A stretch of 64,000 bases of DNA from Smittia aterrima (GCA_033063855.1 CP093829.1:5652243-5716242); one strand, 5' to 3'. Counted from the stretch's first letter, positions 47,432 to 58,906 are shown. The notes: generated by a model not told the origin, from the letters alone. Translations and numbers: made by a program.

Positions 47432-50302
47432 AAGTTACTAATGCGTGTGCCGCTTATCCTAACCAAGCCAAATTAATTTTACCATCATCCTCAGCATTTA
47501 TGAAGCATTTGAGTTTGTTTACGATTGAATTTATTTCGTTATCTAATTTTATTTTGTCAACAAATTTAATTTTACACAGGAAACCGAGTGAGACTTCCAG
47601 AGTTTCTCGAAAGCGAATATGATTAAGTTTAGTTAAGAAATCTTTAATTTTAATTTTGTGATTGAATTGTTACGTAGAATAAATTTGAAATAAAAAAATT
47701 ATTTCCTAATCAAAAATATTTGTTCATTCTTGTTACAGAATATTTCAGACGAAATAATTTACTCAATAGTTTCGATGACGAAATTTCAGATCGATTTTGT
47801 ATTTTGTTACTTAATTCTGTTAACGCTAAATTTGATTAGATTCGGGAACTTTTTGTTTCAGATTTGATCATTTCAAAAGATTCAGTTGCTGTGAAATAAT
47901 CTTGAATTGAAAGAAATCTGTGAAAGAAATCTAGTATTTTTAAAGCTTTAAATGCATTGCTAAAATTTATCTTGTAAGCTTAGAGACAAGAAAAAGCTTT
48001 TGATGAAGCTTTCATGTTGGAAAAAGCTTCATGAACTAAAGCTCAAAGATAAAGCTTTTAATTGCGCGTATCCATCACAAACTTAATTAATCATCAACAA
48101 AAAGATTTTTTTGATAAAATTTCATAATCTGCTGATGTTTAAAGCTGATCAGTAACAAATGACTTTGAGTTTTATTTTGCCCCAGCAGTGTATAAATATT
48201 GCGTGATCGTGTTGTGATTTCCGTTGATGTTTGATCCGATTTGAACAAACCTTTCTTAATACTTTAACACAGTGTGGAAAGATCACATTGAAGATTTCAA
48301 ATTTGGCGAGAAGCAAAACAAATATCTGACAACTCAATCGATGCATGTTGCCAATCTGAGTTCGTGTTACATTTCACAGTTACCGGAGGGACTTTTGTGG
48401 AAGCTTAAGTAAAAGCAATTTTTTTTTCTCGATCATATGAAAACACCAAGCATAGATTGAAAAACTGGTTATGACATTTGAATTAATTGCCTGGCGTTGA
48501 CATGAAAAGTTCGTAATGCGCGTGATGTTCAAAAGCGAAGAGTCACTGTCAAATTACTTTGACGCAATTCGTCTTGGAGCGAAGCAAACGCACATTAATT
48601 ACCCTCGAAATTTTGAAATGTCTCAAATCATTTCTTTGCAATTAAAAGTTGTCAATGCTTTTATGCGCGAAGCTTCCTTCCGTGAGAAATTCAAAAGACA
48701 AATGTTTGAGTTAAAAGTTTAACAGTCAATTTAAATAATTTTCACAACAATCAACAAACCAATGAAGCAATTATTTCTTAAGCGACGCAATTATCGCTGT
48801 TTTCAGTTCCTTGTGTAATCGGCAATTTCTTTTAAGACAAAAGAAAATAAATCATCGACGAAGTTCAATGTTAGCGCCAGTGATTTGTGTAGCAATAAAT
48901 ATTTATGCACGGCAACTTGCCATCGACAAGTTCACGACATGCAATTTTACAATTTTCGTTATTCTTCTTGTTCATGTTTGCAAAACGAAATTTTAAGAAG
49001 CTAAGCTCGTGTGGCGCTGATGATTTTAATTTAATTAAACGTCTGCAGACTTCATTAGTGGTAAGTGGACATGATCACTTGCACTTTAAGAGGATTAAAG
49101 TGATTACTTAAGTTCGCACGTAGATCAACACAGAAGCTCAGCAATTCATCATTCAATGGGTCAGTTGTGTTTTGATTGAACTTTGAAGCTCAAGTGCATG
49201 GATTGAATCAAAACTCGTTATGAGGAATGAAGAAAACGAAAGTAAAATCAATTTCATAATAAATTTTTTATAATTCGACAAAAAAAGAAAAATCCCCGAA
49301 ATCGGTCAATTGTGCATTGGTCGGTGTAAGACAAAGTTTCAATGAAGTCACCCGAGGTCGAAAGAGAGTGCAATCTTTCTTTCTTTGCTCTCAATAATTT
49401 GATACGCTGAAGGTTATTGCACAAGAACTTGCGATTGTCTGTGGCTGTGAACTCGACGAAAAGTAAAAACAATCACTCGCGTGTTTGTCTTTTCCTCCGT
49501 AAACAAAAAATTATAGACGCAAACTTTGGTTGTGAGTCTAAAAATAAATTGACTTGGCGATTGTTAAAGAAAAAGAAGAAACCGTTAATTAATTTTCTTT
49601 CGATTTGCATGAGAGATTTTAACGCCGTTTGTTGGTTATTTGACGATGGCTCAATAGAATCACAGAAATTTCTTCAAATCGCGATTGCATTCCTGCCAAA
49701 AAAAAAACATTTTGGGGCCAAAAATCTCTGACCCACTGTGAGCCAAAATCTTTCGTAACTTTTTCAATTGGTTAATTGTAACATGAGTCGACAAACTGGG
49801 CAAATAAATCAAACAACAGAAACGCTGCGTAATGATAGCAGGAGCGAGAAATTGACAGCAGCAAATGAGAAGACAAAAGCAGCAAAATCAAAAATTTCAA
49901 TTAACTCGTAAGCGTTTCTCAGACGGAGTTCACATCAGAGTTTAATAAGTCACCGCACGAAAAATTATGATTTAATCCAATTCCTGTTTAAGCTAGTTAA
50001 TGGATTATCTATGACGCCGAAAGTGACACCGCGGACAATGATTGCTTGTCGTTATCTTTGGATTTATTTTTATGAGAATCTGTCGAGCCGGCCGGGTTTG
50101 TTATGTCTGATCCAAGCTAAGTCACTCCACAATTTGTTCCACTCGAAATCTTTTTTTTTTCGCTTCATCTTGAAAGAAAAAAATGCAATGCCACAACAAC
50201 AACGTCCAACCTCTTTCTTTTGGCTTCGGTGGGGTGGGACGTCGAAGCTCCAAATCGCAAGTGAATAATTGTACAGTCTAGTAGTTGTTATTCTCTTTTT
50301 CG
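47432..50302. other. Intergenic, no supported gene
   Basis: About 2.9 kb of AT-rich sequence. Six AAGCTT words fall within 47941-48060. Short ORFs here lack any feature of a gene. Confidence 0.4.
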
Positions 50303-50345
50303 TATATAAAGCAATGCTTTTGTCATGTTGGCTATCACAGTTCAA
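50303..50345 (+). promoter_or_regulatory. TATA box and initiator
   Basis: TATATAAAG at 50303-50311, with TCACAGTTC about 30 bp downstream (near 50334-50342), upstream of the start codon at 50414. Confidence 0.6.
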
Positions 50346-50413
50346 ACTCATCAGCAAGAGTAAACAAGTCTTGCATTTTTTCATTAAAACTTTAAAGCTC
50401 AAAAATAAGTGAA

Positions 50414-51951
50414 ATGGCAGCTAAAGTTTGTGTAGGAATTTCGTGTAATTTCAAAAGTTCAAAAGTTTAAAGTTTCGATCGTTACAGATTGCATTGTTCG
50501 CTTTGATTGCTATGGCTTACGCCATGCCAGGAGGACATGGAGGAGGAGGTGGACAGTAAGTAGAAGAGAAAGTTGTGCAAAAATAAATTCTCAAAGTGAG
50601 ACATCAAGATTAATTCGAAAAGTGAGGCGTCCGTCAAGTGAACTGAAAAATCAATTATTCATTCGCACTCTTTATGAGGCGATGATTTGAGAAGACGGAG
50701 AAAGCGATAGTTTGCATAATTATTCATTGCAAATTTAAATTGCAATTCAATTCGACTTAATGTTAATTTGTTCTCATAAATCTTGATTATGATTTGACTT
50801 CATTTGGAATGAGCTCACTTTGGATTAACTTTGCTCAGTGACTTTGATTGATGAAAGGAACCAAAAAACATTAAAAATCAGTGCGTTTAAGTTTTAAACT
50901 CATCAAGCTACTGAAACAGTTTGGGATTACATAAAGATCAACAACAATCACTTCTCATCTTGATTTTTGTCTGGAAAAGATCATAATAATAATCCTGTTC
51001 GAAAGTAAGGCAATAAAACCTTCGCTGACCAAGTGAAAGGGAAAACATCAAAAAAAGTTGATCCACTTCATTGTCGATTGCCTCACTGCAATAATTTGGT
51101 TCGTTAGCGACCTACAAAAAGTTCCAGATGCGTGAACTTATGTCAGAAAAAATTTGTGGCTTCGCGAGTTGTAATTTAAGATATTACTTCACTTTCCTCT
51201 TGTCGTCTGTCGCAATGAATTTCCCAAAAACATTCTTGAACAAATGAATCGAATTACTGTCATTAAACTCTTAAATTACTTTGCTTGCTAAAAGAGATTT
51301 TAAATGATGATCAACATCTTCGGATTATTTGTGAAGCCGCGAGCAATGAGACATGCGAGGTCAATGAAAGTAAAATTTTGGCACTTTTCTCGACGCTTTG
51401 AGTTTATTTAATTGCATATTGCTCAAGTCACGTTCCATAGCGGACAGTGGCAATCATCTATGAATGATGGAGTGAAACAATGTTGCGATTGACGTTTAAT
51501 CTTTCGAGCTTTCAACTAATTGAGATATTTAAATCACTTTTCCTTTCACAGCCATCACGTTCGCGTCGAAGTTCCTTATCACGTGCACACCATTCATCAT
51601 CATCATGTTGAGAAAGTTCCAATCTATAAGAAAATCGAAGTTCCAGTGATCAAGGAAGTCAAGGTGCCTTTCCCAGTCCACGTTCCAGTCAAAGTTCCAT
51701 ACCCAGTCGTCGTTAAGCCTCATGTTGTTACCGTCCCAGTCCATCACTACCCAGTTCACACCCAAGAACATCAAAGCGGAGGATATGGAGGTTCCTCAGG
51801 CGGAGGTTCATCTCACGGAGGTTGGTCTTCAGGAGGAGGTTCATCAGGAGGATATGGCGGTTCATCAGGAGGCGGCGGTTGGTCATCAGGAGGAGGTTCT
51901 TCAGGACTTTCCGGAGGCTATGGAGGCGGTTCATCCCACGGAGGATGGTAA
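50414..51951 (+). CDS. His/Val-Pro then Gly/Ser-rich secreted protein (cluster member 8)
   Basis: Exons 50414-50431, 50488-50555 and 51552-51951 give 161 aa. The signal peptide (IALFALIAMAYA) is followed by MPGGHGGGGGH, then HHVRVEVPYHVHTIHHHHVE, the family motif in a diverged form. A run of Val-Pro repeats follows (KVPFPVHVPVKVPYPVVVKP), then a Gly/Ser/Trp/Tyr-rich tail (GGYGGSSGGG, SSHGGW). Val-Pro and Gly-rich blocks of this kind are known from insect cuticle proteins. The second intron is about 1 kb, far longer than others in the cluster. The first donor (TGT|GTAGGA) is weak, but the frame and phase agree. Confidence 0.88.
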
Positions 51952-52374
51952 ACAGTCATCTCTCAACTCTCAAGCATTTAATACATCAAAGCAATCTCAA
52001 CTTTTAAGATCTGCCTCAAAACTTTTAGAGTTTTTAGTTTAAAGATTTTCTTAAAACTTCAAAGGATTTCATGTTGAAGTTCACTGAATGTAAATATCAG
52101 AAGACAATAAACAACTTGCCATTGTGATTCGGCTAATATTTCATAAAAAATATTTAGAATTTCTCACATCAGTCATTAAACTTATCTTCCTCATACGCAG
52201 ATCGAATCGATTGTTTGATCAGTTTGAGAAAATGAAGCGACAGTTGCTTTAAACACAAGTTTGAAGTTGAACGACATCGCTCAATTGAAAACAAGGAAGC
52301 CAGACAGTCTTGCATGCACAAATTCTTTATTATCGCGGTTAAAGAAGTATTAATGAACTTCAAGTGCAAATTGG

Positions 52375-52413
52375 TATAAGAACGATCTTAAAGTTTGTAA
52401 AAATTTATCAGTC
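52375..52413 (+). promoter_or_regulatory. TATA box and initiator
   Basis: TATAAGAA at 52375-52382 and TCAGTC at about 52408-52413, before the start codon at 52449. Confidence 0.45.
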
Positions 52414-52448
52414 AAGTTCAGTTATCATTTCGATCTCAAAGAATTAAG

Positions 52449-52793
52449 ATGAAATTCATTGTTTTTATAACCTTCTTCATTATCCTTGCGATAAACTTTG
52501 GTAAATATCTGACAAAGTGAACAAACCTTGAGAGTTGAAAAACATTTTATTTCCGGTTAATTAGATGGAATTCAAGGAGCTCCTAGAAACGATCTTATCG
52601 ATTACGATACATACAAACAACTTGAAATTCTACAAAAGTTTAAATCTCGTACTCCTGATAACGCCAGTAATTTTATTCATTAACAACATATTCGAAATAT
52701 TGCAACTTCTTTATTATTTCAGAAATCCTAGACACGGAAAAGTTTCTTGATTTAATTATCAAAAATTTTATAAATCCTCCAGTCGTCAAATGA
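52449..52793 (+). CDS. Small secreted protein without cysteines
   Basis: Exons 52449-52500, 52565-52666 and 52723-52793 (both introns phase 1) give 74 aa. A signal peptide (MKFIVFITFFIILAINF) is followed by DGIQGAPRNDLIDYDTYKQL, a Lys-containing helical stretch and LDLIIKNFINPPVVK. No Cys, no dibasic site and no known motif. Phase-1 introns separate it from the preceding cluster, which uses phases 0 and 2. Consistent frame, signal peptide and TATA-type promoter support a real gene; its function is unknown. Confidence 0.7.
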
Positions 52794-52964
52794 TGAGTCA
52801 AGCTCTTATCAGGAAATGCTTGTCAGGAACAACTTGTGACATGTTTGTGTCGCATCAATAATTCAGCGATAATTTATAATTAAATAAACTATTTCTAATT
52901 ATAATTACCACGTCACTTTAAAGTCGACAGTTCTGTACAAACTGTTGCCTGGAAAAGTCGTTTA

Positions 52965-54186
52965 ATGGACATCTACGAGTCATTAAAGTTTTTCCTTCCA
53001 GTCCTCAAAGTGTTTGGCTTAGCTTCATTCACCTTTGAGAAAGAAAAACGTCGATTCTACGTTAAAGTGCGCGATATTGTTTTTCTCTTGCTGACAATCG
53101 CAGTTTGGATTGGACTGACGAAATTCCAAATAGATCACAAAGCTTCAAATTCATTGACTGAGGATTATTCTGAAAGCGGATCGCCAATCCTTGATCGGAT
53201 TTGGAAGACTCAATATTTAATTCAGCATTTCTTGGCATTTCCTGCAATCGTCTACAATTTTGTTAAACGAAAGAACATTTGGAGATTCATGAATTTAATT
53301 TTCGAATTCGACAAAATGTTGGATAAACTGGAATGGCAGTTCAAAGCGGGTCATGTCAAGCCTTGGATTATTATTGGATTATCATTCATTTTTCCAATTG
53401 TGATGATCGTGATTTACTCTTTACACTGTTTGTATCAGATTGAATATTTTGTAAACATGTCAATGCTAATCTTTACTCTGATTAATTATTGGATTATCGT
53501 CGAGTTTTATTTGTTTCTATCGATGCAATTTATTTTGAGTGGCAGCTGCATTATCGTCCGTTTGAGTTCTTTATCGAAGAACTTTAAAGATTTGATGTTA
53601 ACTGAGGATTCGGACCTGAAAGTTTTGAAGTTTGACACATTGCAAGAGAAACATGTTCTTCGAAACATTTCGGTTTTGTATGACAAACTCGCTGATGCAC
53701 TCGATGAAGTCAACGAAGTTTTCTCGATGCAGATGATCGCAGTTTTCATTCCTTCATTGATGCTCCAGATCTTCACAACTTATTTCATTATCAAAGCGAT
53801 TGTTATTGATTTGAAAGTTGAGTCTTTTACTTGGCACGACTTCTGTTTATGGAACTTGTTCCTCACAGTCCCTTCGATCGTCGCTCTTTACGTTGGATCT
53901 GTCGCTGTAGCTGAATCTGAAAAACTGTCCAAATACATCGGAAAATATTTAAACGTTTCTCCTTCTGATATTTTCTCATTGAAGGTAAGAAAAAAAATCA
54001 AAAAAAGAAAAGTTTTGAAAAATTAAATTAAGAATAATTTTTCAGGCAAATGTTCTCATCAACAAAATTAAAATTCGTCCGATGATTTTGACTTGCGGAT
54101 TTTTTAACATTGATTGGACTCTTGGATTCTCAATTTGTGGAACTATCGTGACTTACATGGTCATCATCCTGCAATTTGAGTCTTAA
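52965..54186 (+). CDS. Gustatory receptor 1 of the array
   Basis: Exons 52965-53984 and 54046-54186 (phase-0 intron of 61 bp) give 386 aa. It is an insect chemoreceptor of the gustatory type (7tm_7), expected to be a cation channel subunit in sensory or gut cells. It starts MDIYESLKFFLPVLKVFGLA and has about seven hydrophobic segments. The C-terminal segment CGTIVTYMVIILQFES carries the family's TYhhhhhQF signature, and the phase-0 intron just before it is typical of the family. Its upstream region differs from that of the other copies. Confidence 0.9.
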
Positions 54187-54227
54187 ATGAATTGTGAAGC
54201 AATGAAATAAAATATTTAAACGTTGCG

Positions 54228-54315
54228 TGAGTGGAAGTCATTAATTAGAAAGCTTAAAAGTAATTGAATTATTTTTATAAAATTCCTGACAGTTTGATTC
54301 GAATTATTGTGAGGA
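54228..54315 (+). repeat. Conserved upstream block of receptor copies
   Basis: The segment from GAGTGGAA.TCATTAATTAGAAAGCTT to TTTGATTCGAATTATTGTGAGGA before the ATG is repeated with few changes upstream of receptors 3 (about 55568-55653) and 4 (about 59268-59353). It may contain 5' UTR and shared promoter elements. Confidence 0.6.
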
Positions 54316-55524
54316 ATGGACATCTACGAGTCTTTGGAGTTTCTCTTTCTCTTCCTCAAAGTTCTAGGCTTAGCTTCGTTTAGCTTTGAGAAGGAAACTC
54401 GTCGATTCTTTGTAAAGATTCGCGATATTATTTTTCTCTTGTTGGTAGTCGCACTTTGGATTGGACTGACGAAATTCGAAGTAGATAACAAAGGTGCAAT
54501 TTCAATGACAGATAGTTATTATGGAAGCGGATCAACGTTTCTTGATCGGATTTGGAAGTTTCAATACATAATTCAACATTTCTTAACATTTCCTGCAATC
54601 ATCTACAACTTTGTTAAACGAAAGAACATTTGGCAGTTCATGAAGTTAGTTCACGAATTCGATAAAATATTGGATCAACTCGAATGGCGATTCAAAGTAA
54701 AGCAAATCAAGCCTTGGATTGTGATTGGAATATTCGTGGCTCCAATTGTGTCGATCGTGATATATTTCTTTCACACTTTTGATCGGGCTGAAGTTTATGG
54801 ATCCTTCTTACAGCTTCTATTAAGTCTTTTTAATTATTTGATTATCCTCGAGTTTTATTTGTTTCTAACGACGCAATTTATTTTGAGTGTCTACTGCATT
54901 ATCTTTCGATTGAGTTCTTTATCAAGGAACTTTGAAGATTTGATGCTGACTAAAAATTCTGATTTGAAAGTTTTTAAATTAGATCCAGCGAGAGAAAAAC
55001 TTGTTCTTCGAAATATTTCGGTTTTGTATGACAAACTCGCTGATGTTTTAGATGAAGTCAACACAATCTTTTCGAAACAAATGATCACAGTTTTCATTCC
55101 TTCGCTGATGCTTCAAATCTTCACAACTTATTTTACGTTAAAAGCGATTGTTCTTGATCTGAACGTTGAGATTTTAACTTGGCACGACTTCGCAATTTGG
55201 AATTTGTACCTCACCGTCCCTTCGATCATCGCTCTTTATGTTGGATCAGTCGCTGTTGCTGAATCTGAAAAATTATCGAAATACATTGGAAAATATTTGA
55301 ATGATTCTCCTTCTGATGTTTTCTCGTTAAAAGTAAGTTGAACAAATAATTTCAAAAACTTTAATGAAAATTTAATTTTTCAGGGAAATCTTCTTATCAA
55401 CAAAATTAAAATTCGTCCAATGATTTTGACTTGCGGGTTCTTTAACATTGATTGGACACTTGGATTCTCTATTTGTGGAACCATCGTGACTTACATGGTC
55501 ATCATCATGCAATTTGAGTCTTAG
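54316..55524 (+). CDS. Gustatory receptor 2 of the array
   Basis: Exons 54316-55332 and 55384-55524 (51-bp phase-0 intron) give 385 aa. It aligns end to end with receptor 1, for example in the shared SVLYDKLAD and FIPSLMLQIFTTYF segments, and ends MVIIMQFES. It looks intact and starts about 130 bp after the stop of receptor 1, so it is a tandem duplicate. Ligand unknown. Confidence 0.9.
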
Positions 55525-55653
55525 TTGACATGTTTACGAAGCAATTGAATAAAATAATAAATGTTGAGTGACTGGAACTCATTAATTAGAAAGCTAAATA
55601 ATTGAATTATTTTTGAAATATATTTGACAGTTCGATTCGAGCTATTTTGAGGA

Positions 55654-56883
55654 ATGGACATCTACGAATCGCTAAAGTTTTTCTTTCCAATCCTCAAAGT
55701 GTTTGGCTTAGCTTCGTTTAGCTTTGAGAAGGAAAATCGTCGATTCATCGTAAAAGTTTGCGATATCGTTGTTCTCTTGCTGACACTCGCAGTTTTGGTT
55801 GGATTATCAAATTTCCAAATAGTCCACAGAGGTGTTTTTTCATCCACAAATGGCTATTATGAAAGTGGATCAGAACTTCTCGAACGGATTTGGAAGATTC
55901 AATATTTAATTCAACATTTACTGGCATTCCCTGCAATCATCTACAATTTTGTTAAACGAAAGAACATTTGGCGGTTCATGAATTTAATTTTCGAATACGA
56001 TGAAATGTTGGATCAACTTGAATGGCGATTTAAATCGGGCCATGTCAAGCCTTGGATTATTATTGGAATATTCGTGGCTCCAATTGTGTCGATTGTGCTT
56101 TATTTTATCCACACTTTTGATCGGGTTGAATATTTTGGAAGCTTCTCAAAGCTCGTTGTTATTCAAATTAATTATTTGATTATCCTCGAGTTTTATTTGT
56201 TTCTTTCGTTGCAATTTATTCTGAGTGGCAGCTGCATTATCTTTCGATTAAGTTCCTTATCGAAGAACTTTAAAGATTTGATGCTGACTAAAGATTCCGA
56301 CTTGAGAGTTTTCAGATTGGATCCAGCGAGAGACAATTTTGTTCTTCGAAACGTTTCGGTTTTGTATGACAAACTCGCTGATGCTCTCGACGAAGTCAAC
56401 AAAGTTTTCTCGATGCAAATGATCGCAGTTTTCATTCCTTCGCTGATGCTTCAGATTTTCACAACTTATATCATTATCAAAGCGATTATTATTGATTTGA
56501 AAATTGAGTCTTTCACTTGGCATGACTTCGCAATTTGGAATTTGTTTCTAACAGTCCCTTCAATCGTTGCTCTTTACGTTGGATCTGTCGCAGTTGCCGA
56601 ATCTGAAAAACTGTCCAAATACATCGGAAAATATTTAAACGATTCTCCTTCTGATATTTTCTCATTGAAGGTAAGAAGAAGAAAAAATGTGGAAAATAAA
56701 TTGAGAATAATTTTTCAGGGAAATGTTCTCATCAACAAAATTAAAATCCGACCGATGATCTTGACTTGCGGGTTCTTTAACATTGATTGGACTCTTGGAT
56801 TCTCAATTTGTGGAACCATCGTGACTTATATGGTCATCATCATGCAATTTGAGTCCTATGTGAATTGTGAACAAAGAAAATAA
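55654..56883 (+). CDS. Gustatory receptor 3, with C-terminal extension
   Basis: Exons 55654-56670 and 56719-56883 give 393 aa. It is homologous over its full length to receptors 1 and 2, with the family signature TYMVIIMQFES. Two oddities. The 48-bp intron is a multiple of three and has no stop, so an unspliced message would still give a full receptor with 16 extra residues. The usual stop after FES has changed (TCC TAT), adding YVNCEQRK before the next stop. Otherwise intact. Confidence 0.88.
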   Translation: MDIYESLKFFFPILKVFGLASFSFEKENRRFIVKVCDIVVLLLTLAVLVGLSNFQIVHRGVFSSTNGYYESGSELLERIWKIQYLIQHLLAFPAIIYNFVKRKNIWRFMNLIFEYDEMLDQLEWRFKSGHVKPWIIIGIFVAPIVSIVLYFIHTFDRVEYFGSFSKLVVIQINYLIILEFYLFLSLQFILSGSCIIFRLSSLSKNFKDLMLTKDSDLRVFRLDPARDNFVLRNVSVLYDKLADALDEVNKVFSMQMIAVFIPSLMLQIFTTYIIIKAIIIDLKIESFTWHDFAIWNLFLTVPSIVALYVGSVAVAESEKLSKYIGKYLNDSPSDIFSLKVRRRKNVENKLRIIFQGNVLINKIKIRPMILTCGFFNIDWTLGFSICGTIVTYMVIIMQFESYVNCEQRK

Positions 56884-56964
56884 AATAATTAAATGTTGCG
56901 TGAGTCTCTCTTGACTCATTAATTAGAGAGCTTAAAATGTTTGGCCTTATATCACAAAACTCAA

Positions 56965-57060
56965 CAATGAAAAATATTGCGAGCTAATGGATGTTACCCT
57001 TTCGAATGTTGAGAGTGAAATGAGTCAAGTGATGACAAAGTTTTCCTTTTTTTCTTTTAT
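56965..57060 (+). repeat. Direct repeat A1 next to F-box gene 1
   Basis: This block (core AATGTTGAGAGTGAAATGAG) recurs at 60897-60985 and 63223-63317, always just past the 3' end of an F-box gene. A related block lies beyond the 5' end (58907-59000 and 62826-62920). Confidence 0.7.
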
Positions 57061-57314
57061 TTGAATTTTATTAGAAAACGAACCCGCTTGCAAAGTACAA
57101 AACTTTAAATTCCTAATTTAAATCTAATTCACGACAAATGCTTCAAATAAATAAAATTCAATCGAATATTAAAAAAAATCTTGCTTTACGACATATTTAC
57201 TTAAAAATCAGAAAATGAGAAATCAAGCAAACAAAAATTTTTATTTATTTTTAAAAAGTTTTTAAATATTTAGTTGGCTTGCCAGCAAATGATCGATGAA
57301 TTGAAACCTTAGAT

Positions 57315-58847
57315 TTACATTAGATATAAAGGAATTGGGTGCTTTTTCTCTATCAAAAGCAAAGTATACTTCTCGGTCATAATTTCTCGCACATCCTCGA
57401 TGTTGACTCCTTTGAGTTCAGAAACTCTCAAGTATTCGAACTTTCTTTTCATTGATTTCAACATATTCAATATTTCTTCATCGATTGAGATGAGTGTAAG
57501 GTTTATTACTTTCGGCATTGAATCTAATAAAAACTTAAGTCTGACAGAGTTGACACAATTAGACAAAGTCAGTTCAGTGATTGAGGTTGACTTTTTATTT
57601 GGAATTTCGTTCTCGGAAAAAACTTCAGAATAATGGAAAAAGAAGCTGAAATTCTTCAGCTTTGGCATTTTCATGATCGTGTCGAAGGTTTTTTTGTCTA
57701 CTTCTCTTGCAACGATCACAAGTTTTTCGAGATAACCGCTTTGTGATGTAAGGAAGTTCGGAAAGTTGGTGCCAAGCAAACGTTGTTGGCGAACAACTCC
57801 TATTAACAAACTCTTGAGTTTGAATTGAAACTTTTTCCAAGATTCGTCTTCGAATATTTGATTTACGGTGTCTGAAAAAATTGTTAAATTTGTTATTTTG
57901 TCGAAGTTTCCGAGCATTTTTGTTAAAATATCTTTGTCAACTTTACCACTAAAGTCTCTTAAATCAAGGTGTTCGATTGCAACAGAATTTAATAAAAATC
58001 TAGCTGAAGTGCTGAACAATTGGCTGTTAAAAAACGTAACAGAAAATTGAATTGTTTTCAGCTTTGGAAATTTTAAAGCTTTGAAACAATCAATCTTTGA
58101 AAATACATCAAGGGAATGAAATGAAAGGGCGCCACAGTCCACGACACAAATGCTTTCTACTGATGATTCGACTGATGAGAGTAATGTGCACAAATCATAT
58201 TTCGTTTGAAAATAAACATTTTCGAGTGAAACATTTTTCCATTCGTGAGCCCTGCTAGAAATGAAATAAAGTTCTGAATTGTTAACGTATTCGCCGATTG
58301 GCCTTTGTCTTCCATTTCCATTTTGTATATGCCCGTCCCTACGTCGGATCATAATGTTTTGATATAGTCTCGAACTGTTCTTCAGCAAATTGAAATCTTC
58401 CAAATAGGTCGCACTTTTATCACGATAAACAATTTTAATTTTCATAAGATCTATCGACGAAGTGATGTATCTGTTATAATTTGGACCAAATTCTTGAGTC
58501 TTAATCAATTCTTCAGGATTAAAATCCAAGTCGCGATCAAAAACAACTTCAATTTTTTTCATGAGAACTTTCGACGAAGCGATGAAATTATACCAACTTG
58601 GGCTGACTTCTGAAGCTGCTAACACGTCTTTGCCGTTTAAGTGCTGAAAGATGATCTCAGGAATGTCGAGAAATCTTGAGAAATGTTCCAATGGATCCAT
58701 GTCAGTCAACTCAGATAATTTCATGATTTTTTTGTTCGGCTTTCCATTTGGAGCTTCTGCTTTTGATACATCCTTAACCATTGGAATCACAATGGAAATT
58801 TTTCGCTTCAAATCATTAGTGGATATGGGTGATATTGTTTTCTCCAT
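57315..58847 (-). CDS. F-box protein 1 of the array
   Basis: A single minus-strand exon of 510 aa. A polar N-terminus is followed by an F-box at about residues 58-97 (RFLDIPEIIFQHLNGKDVLA, then ASEVSPSWYNFI). The long C-terminal part has leucine-rich-repeat-like spacing (EHLDLRDFSGKVDKDILTKM, then ITELTLSNCVNSVRLKFLLD), suggesting an F-box/LRR substrate receptor of an SCF ubiquitin ligase. The start ATG follows a short AT-rich leader. Lack of introns may reflect origin by retroposition or the normal structure of this family. It lies tail to tail with receptor 3 and head to head with receptor 4. Confidence 0.88.
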   Translation of the reverse strand: MEKTISPISTNDLKRKISIVIPMVKDVSKAEAPNGKPNKKIMKLSELTDMDPLEHFSRFLDIPEIIFQHLNGKDVLAASEVSPSWYNFIASSKVLMKKIEVVFDRDLDFNPEELIKTQEFGPNYNRYITSSIDLMKIKIVYRDKSATYLEDFNLLKNSSRLYQNIMIRRRDGHIQNGNGRQRPIGEYVNNSELYFISSRAHEWKNVSLENVYFQTKYDLCTLLSSVESSVESICVVDCGALSFHSLDVFSKIDCFKALKFPKLKTIQFSVTFFNSQLFSTSARFLLNSVAIEHLDLRDFSGKVDKDILTKMLGNFDKITNLTIFSDTVNQIFEDESWKKFQFKLKSLLIGVVRQQRLLGTNFPNFLTSQSGYLEKLVIVAREVDKKTFDTIMKMPKLKNFSFFFHYSEVFSENEIPNKKSTSITELTLSNCVNSVRLKFLLDSMPKVINLTLISIDEEILNMLKSMKRKFEYLRVSELKGVNIEDVREIMTEKYTLLLIEKKHPIPLYLM

Positions 58848-58906
58848 AATTTTTAGCTTTATTTATCTAAAAAGAAAAATAGAACTCAAATATAAAACAT
58901 CCAGAA

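Noticed and set aside
47941..48060. Six AAGCTT words in about 120 bp
   Set aside because: AAGCTT is frequent throughout this window; no regular spacing or palindromic array.
52169..52369. 66-codon minus-strand ORF with five cysteines
   Set aside because: No signal peptide, and the Cys spacing does not fit odorant-binding or other small secreted families.
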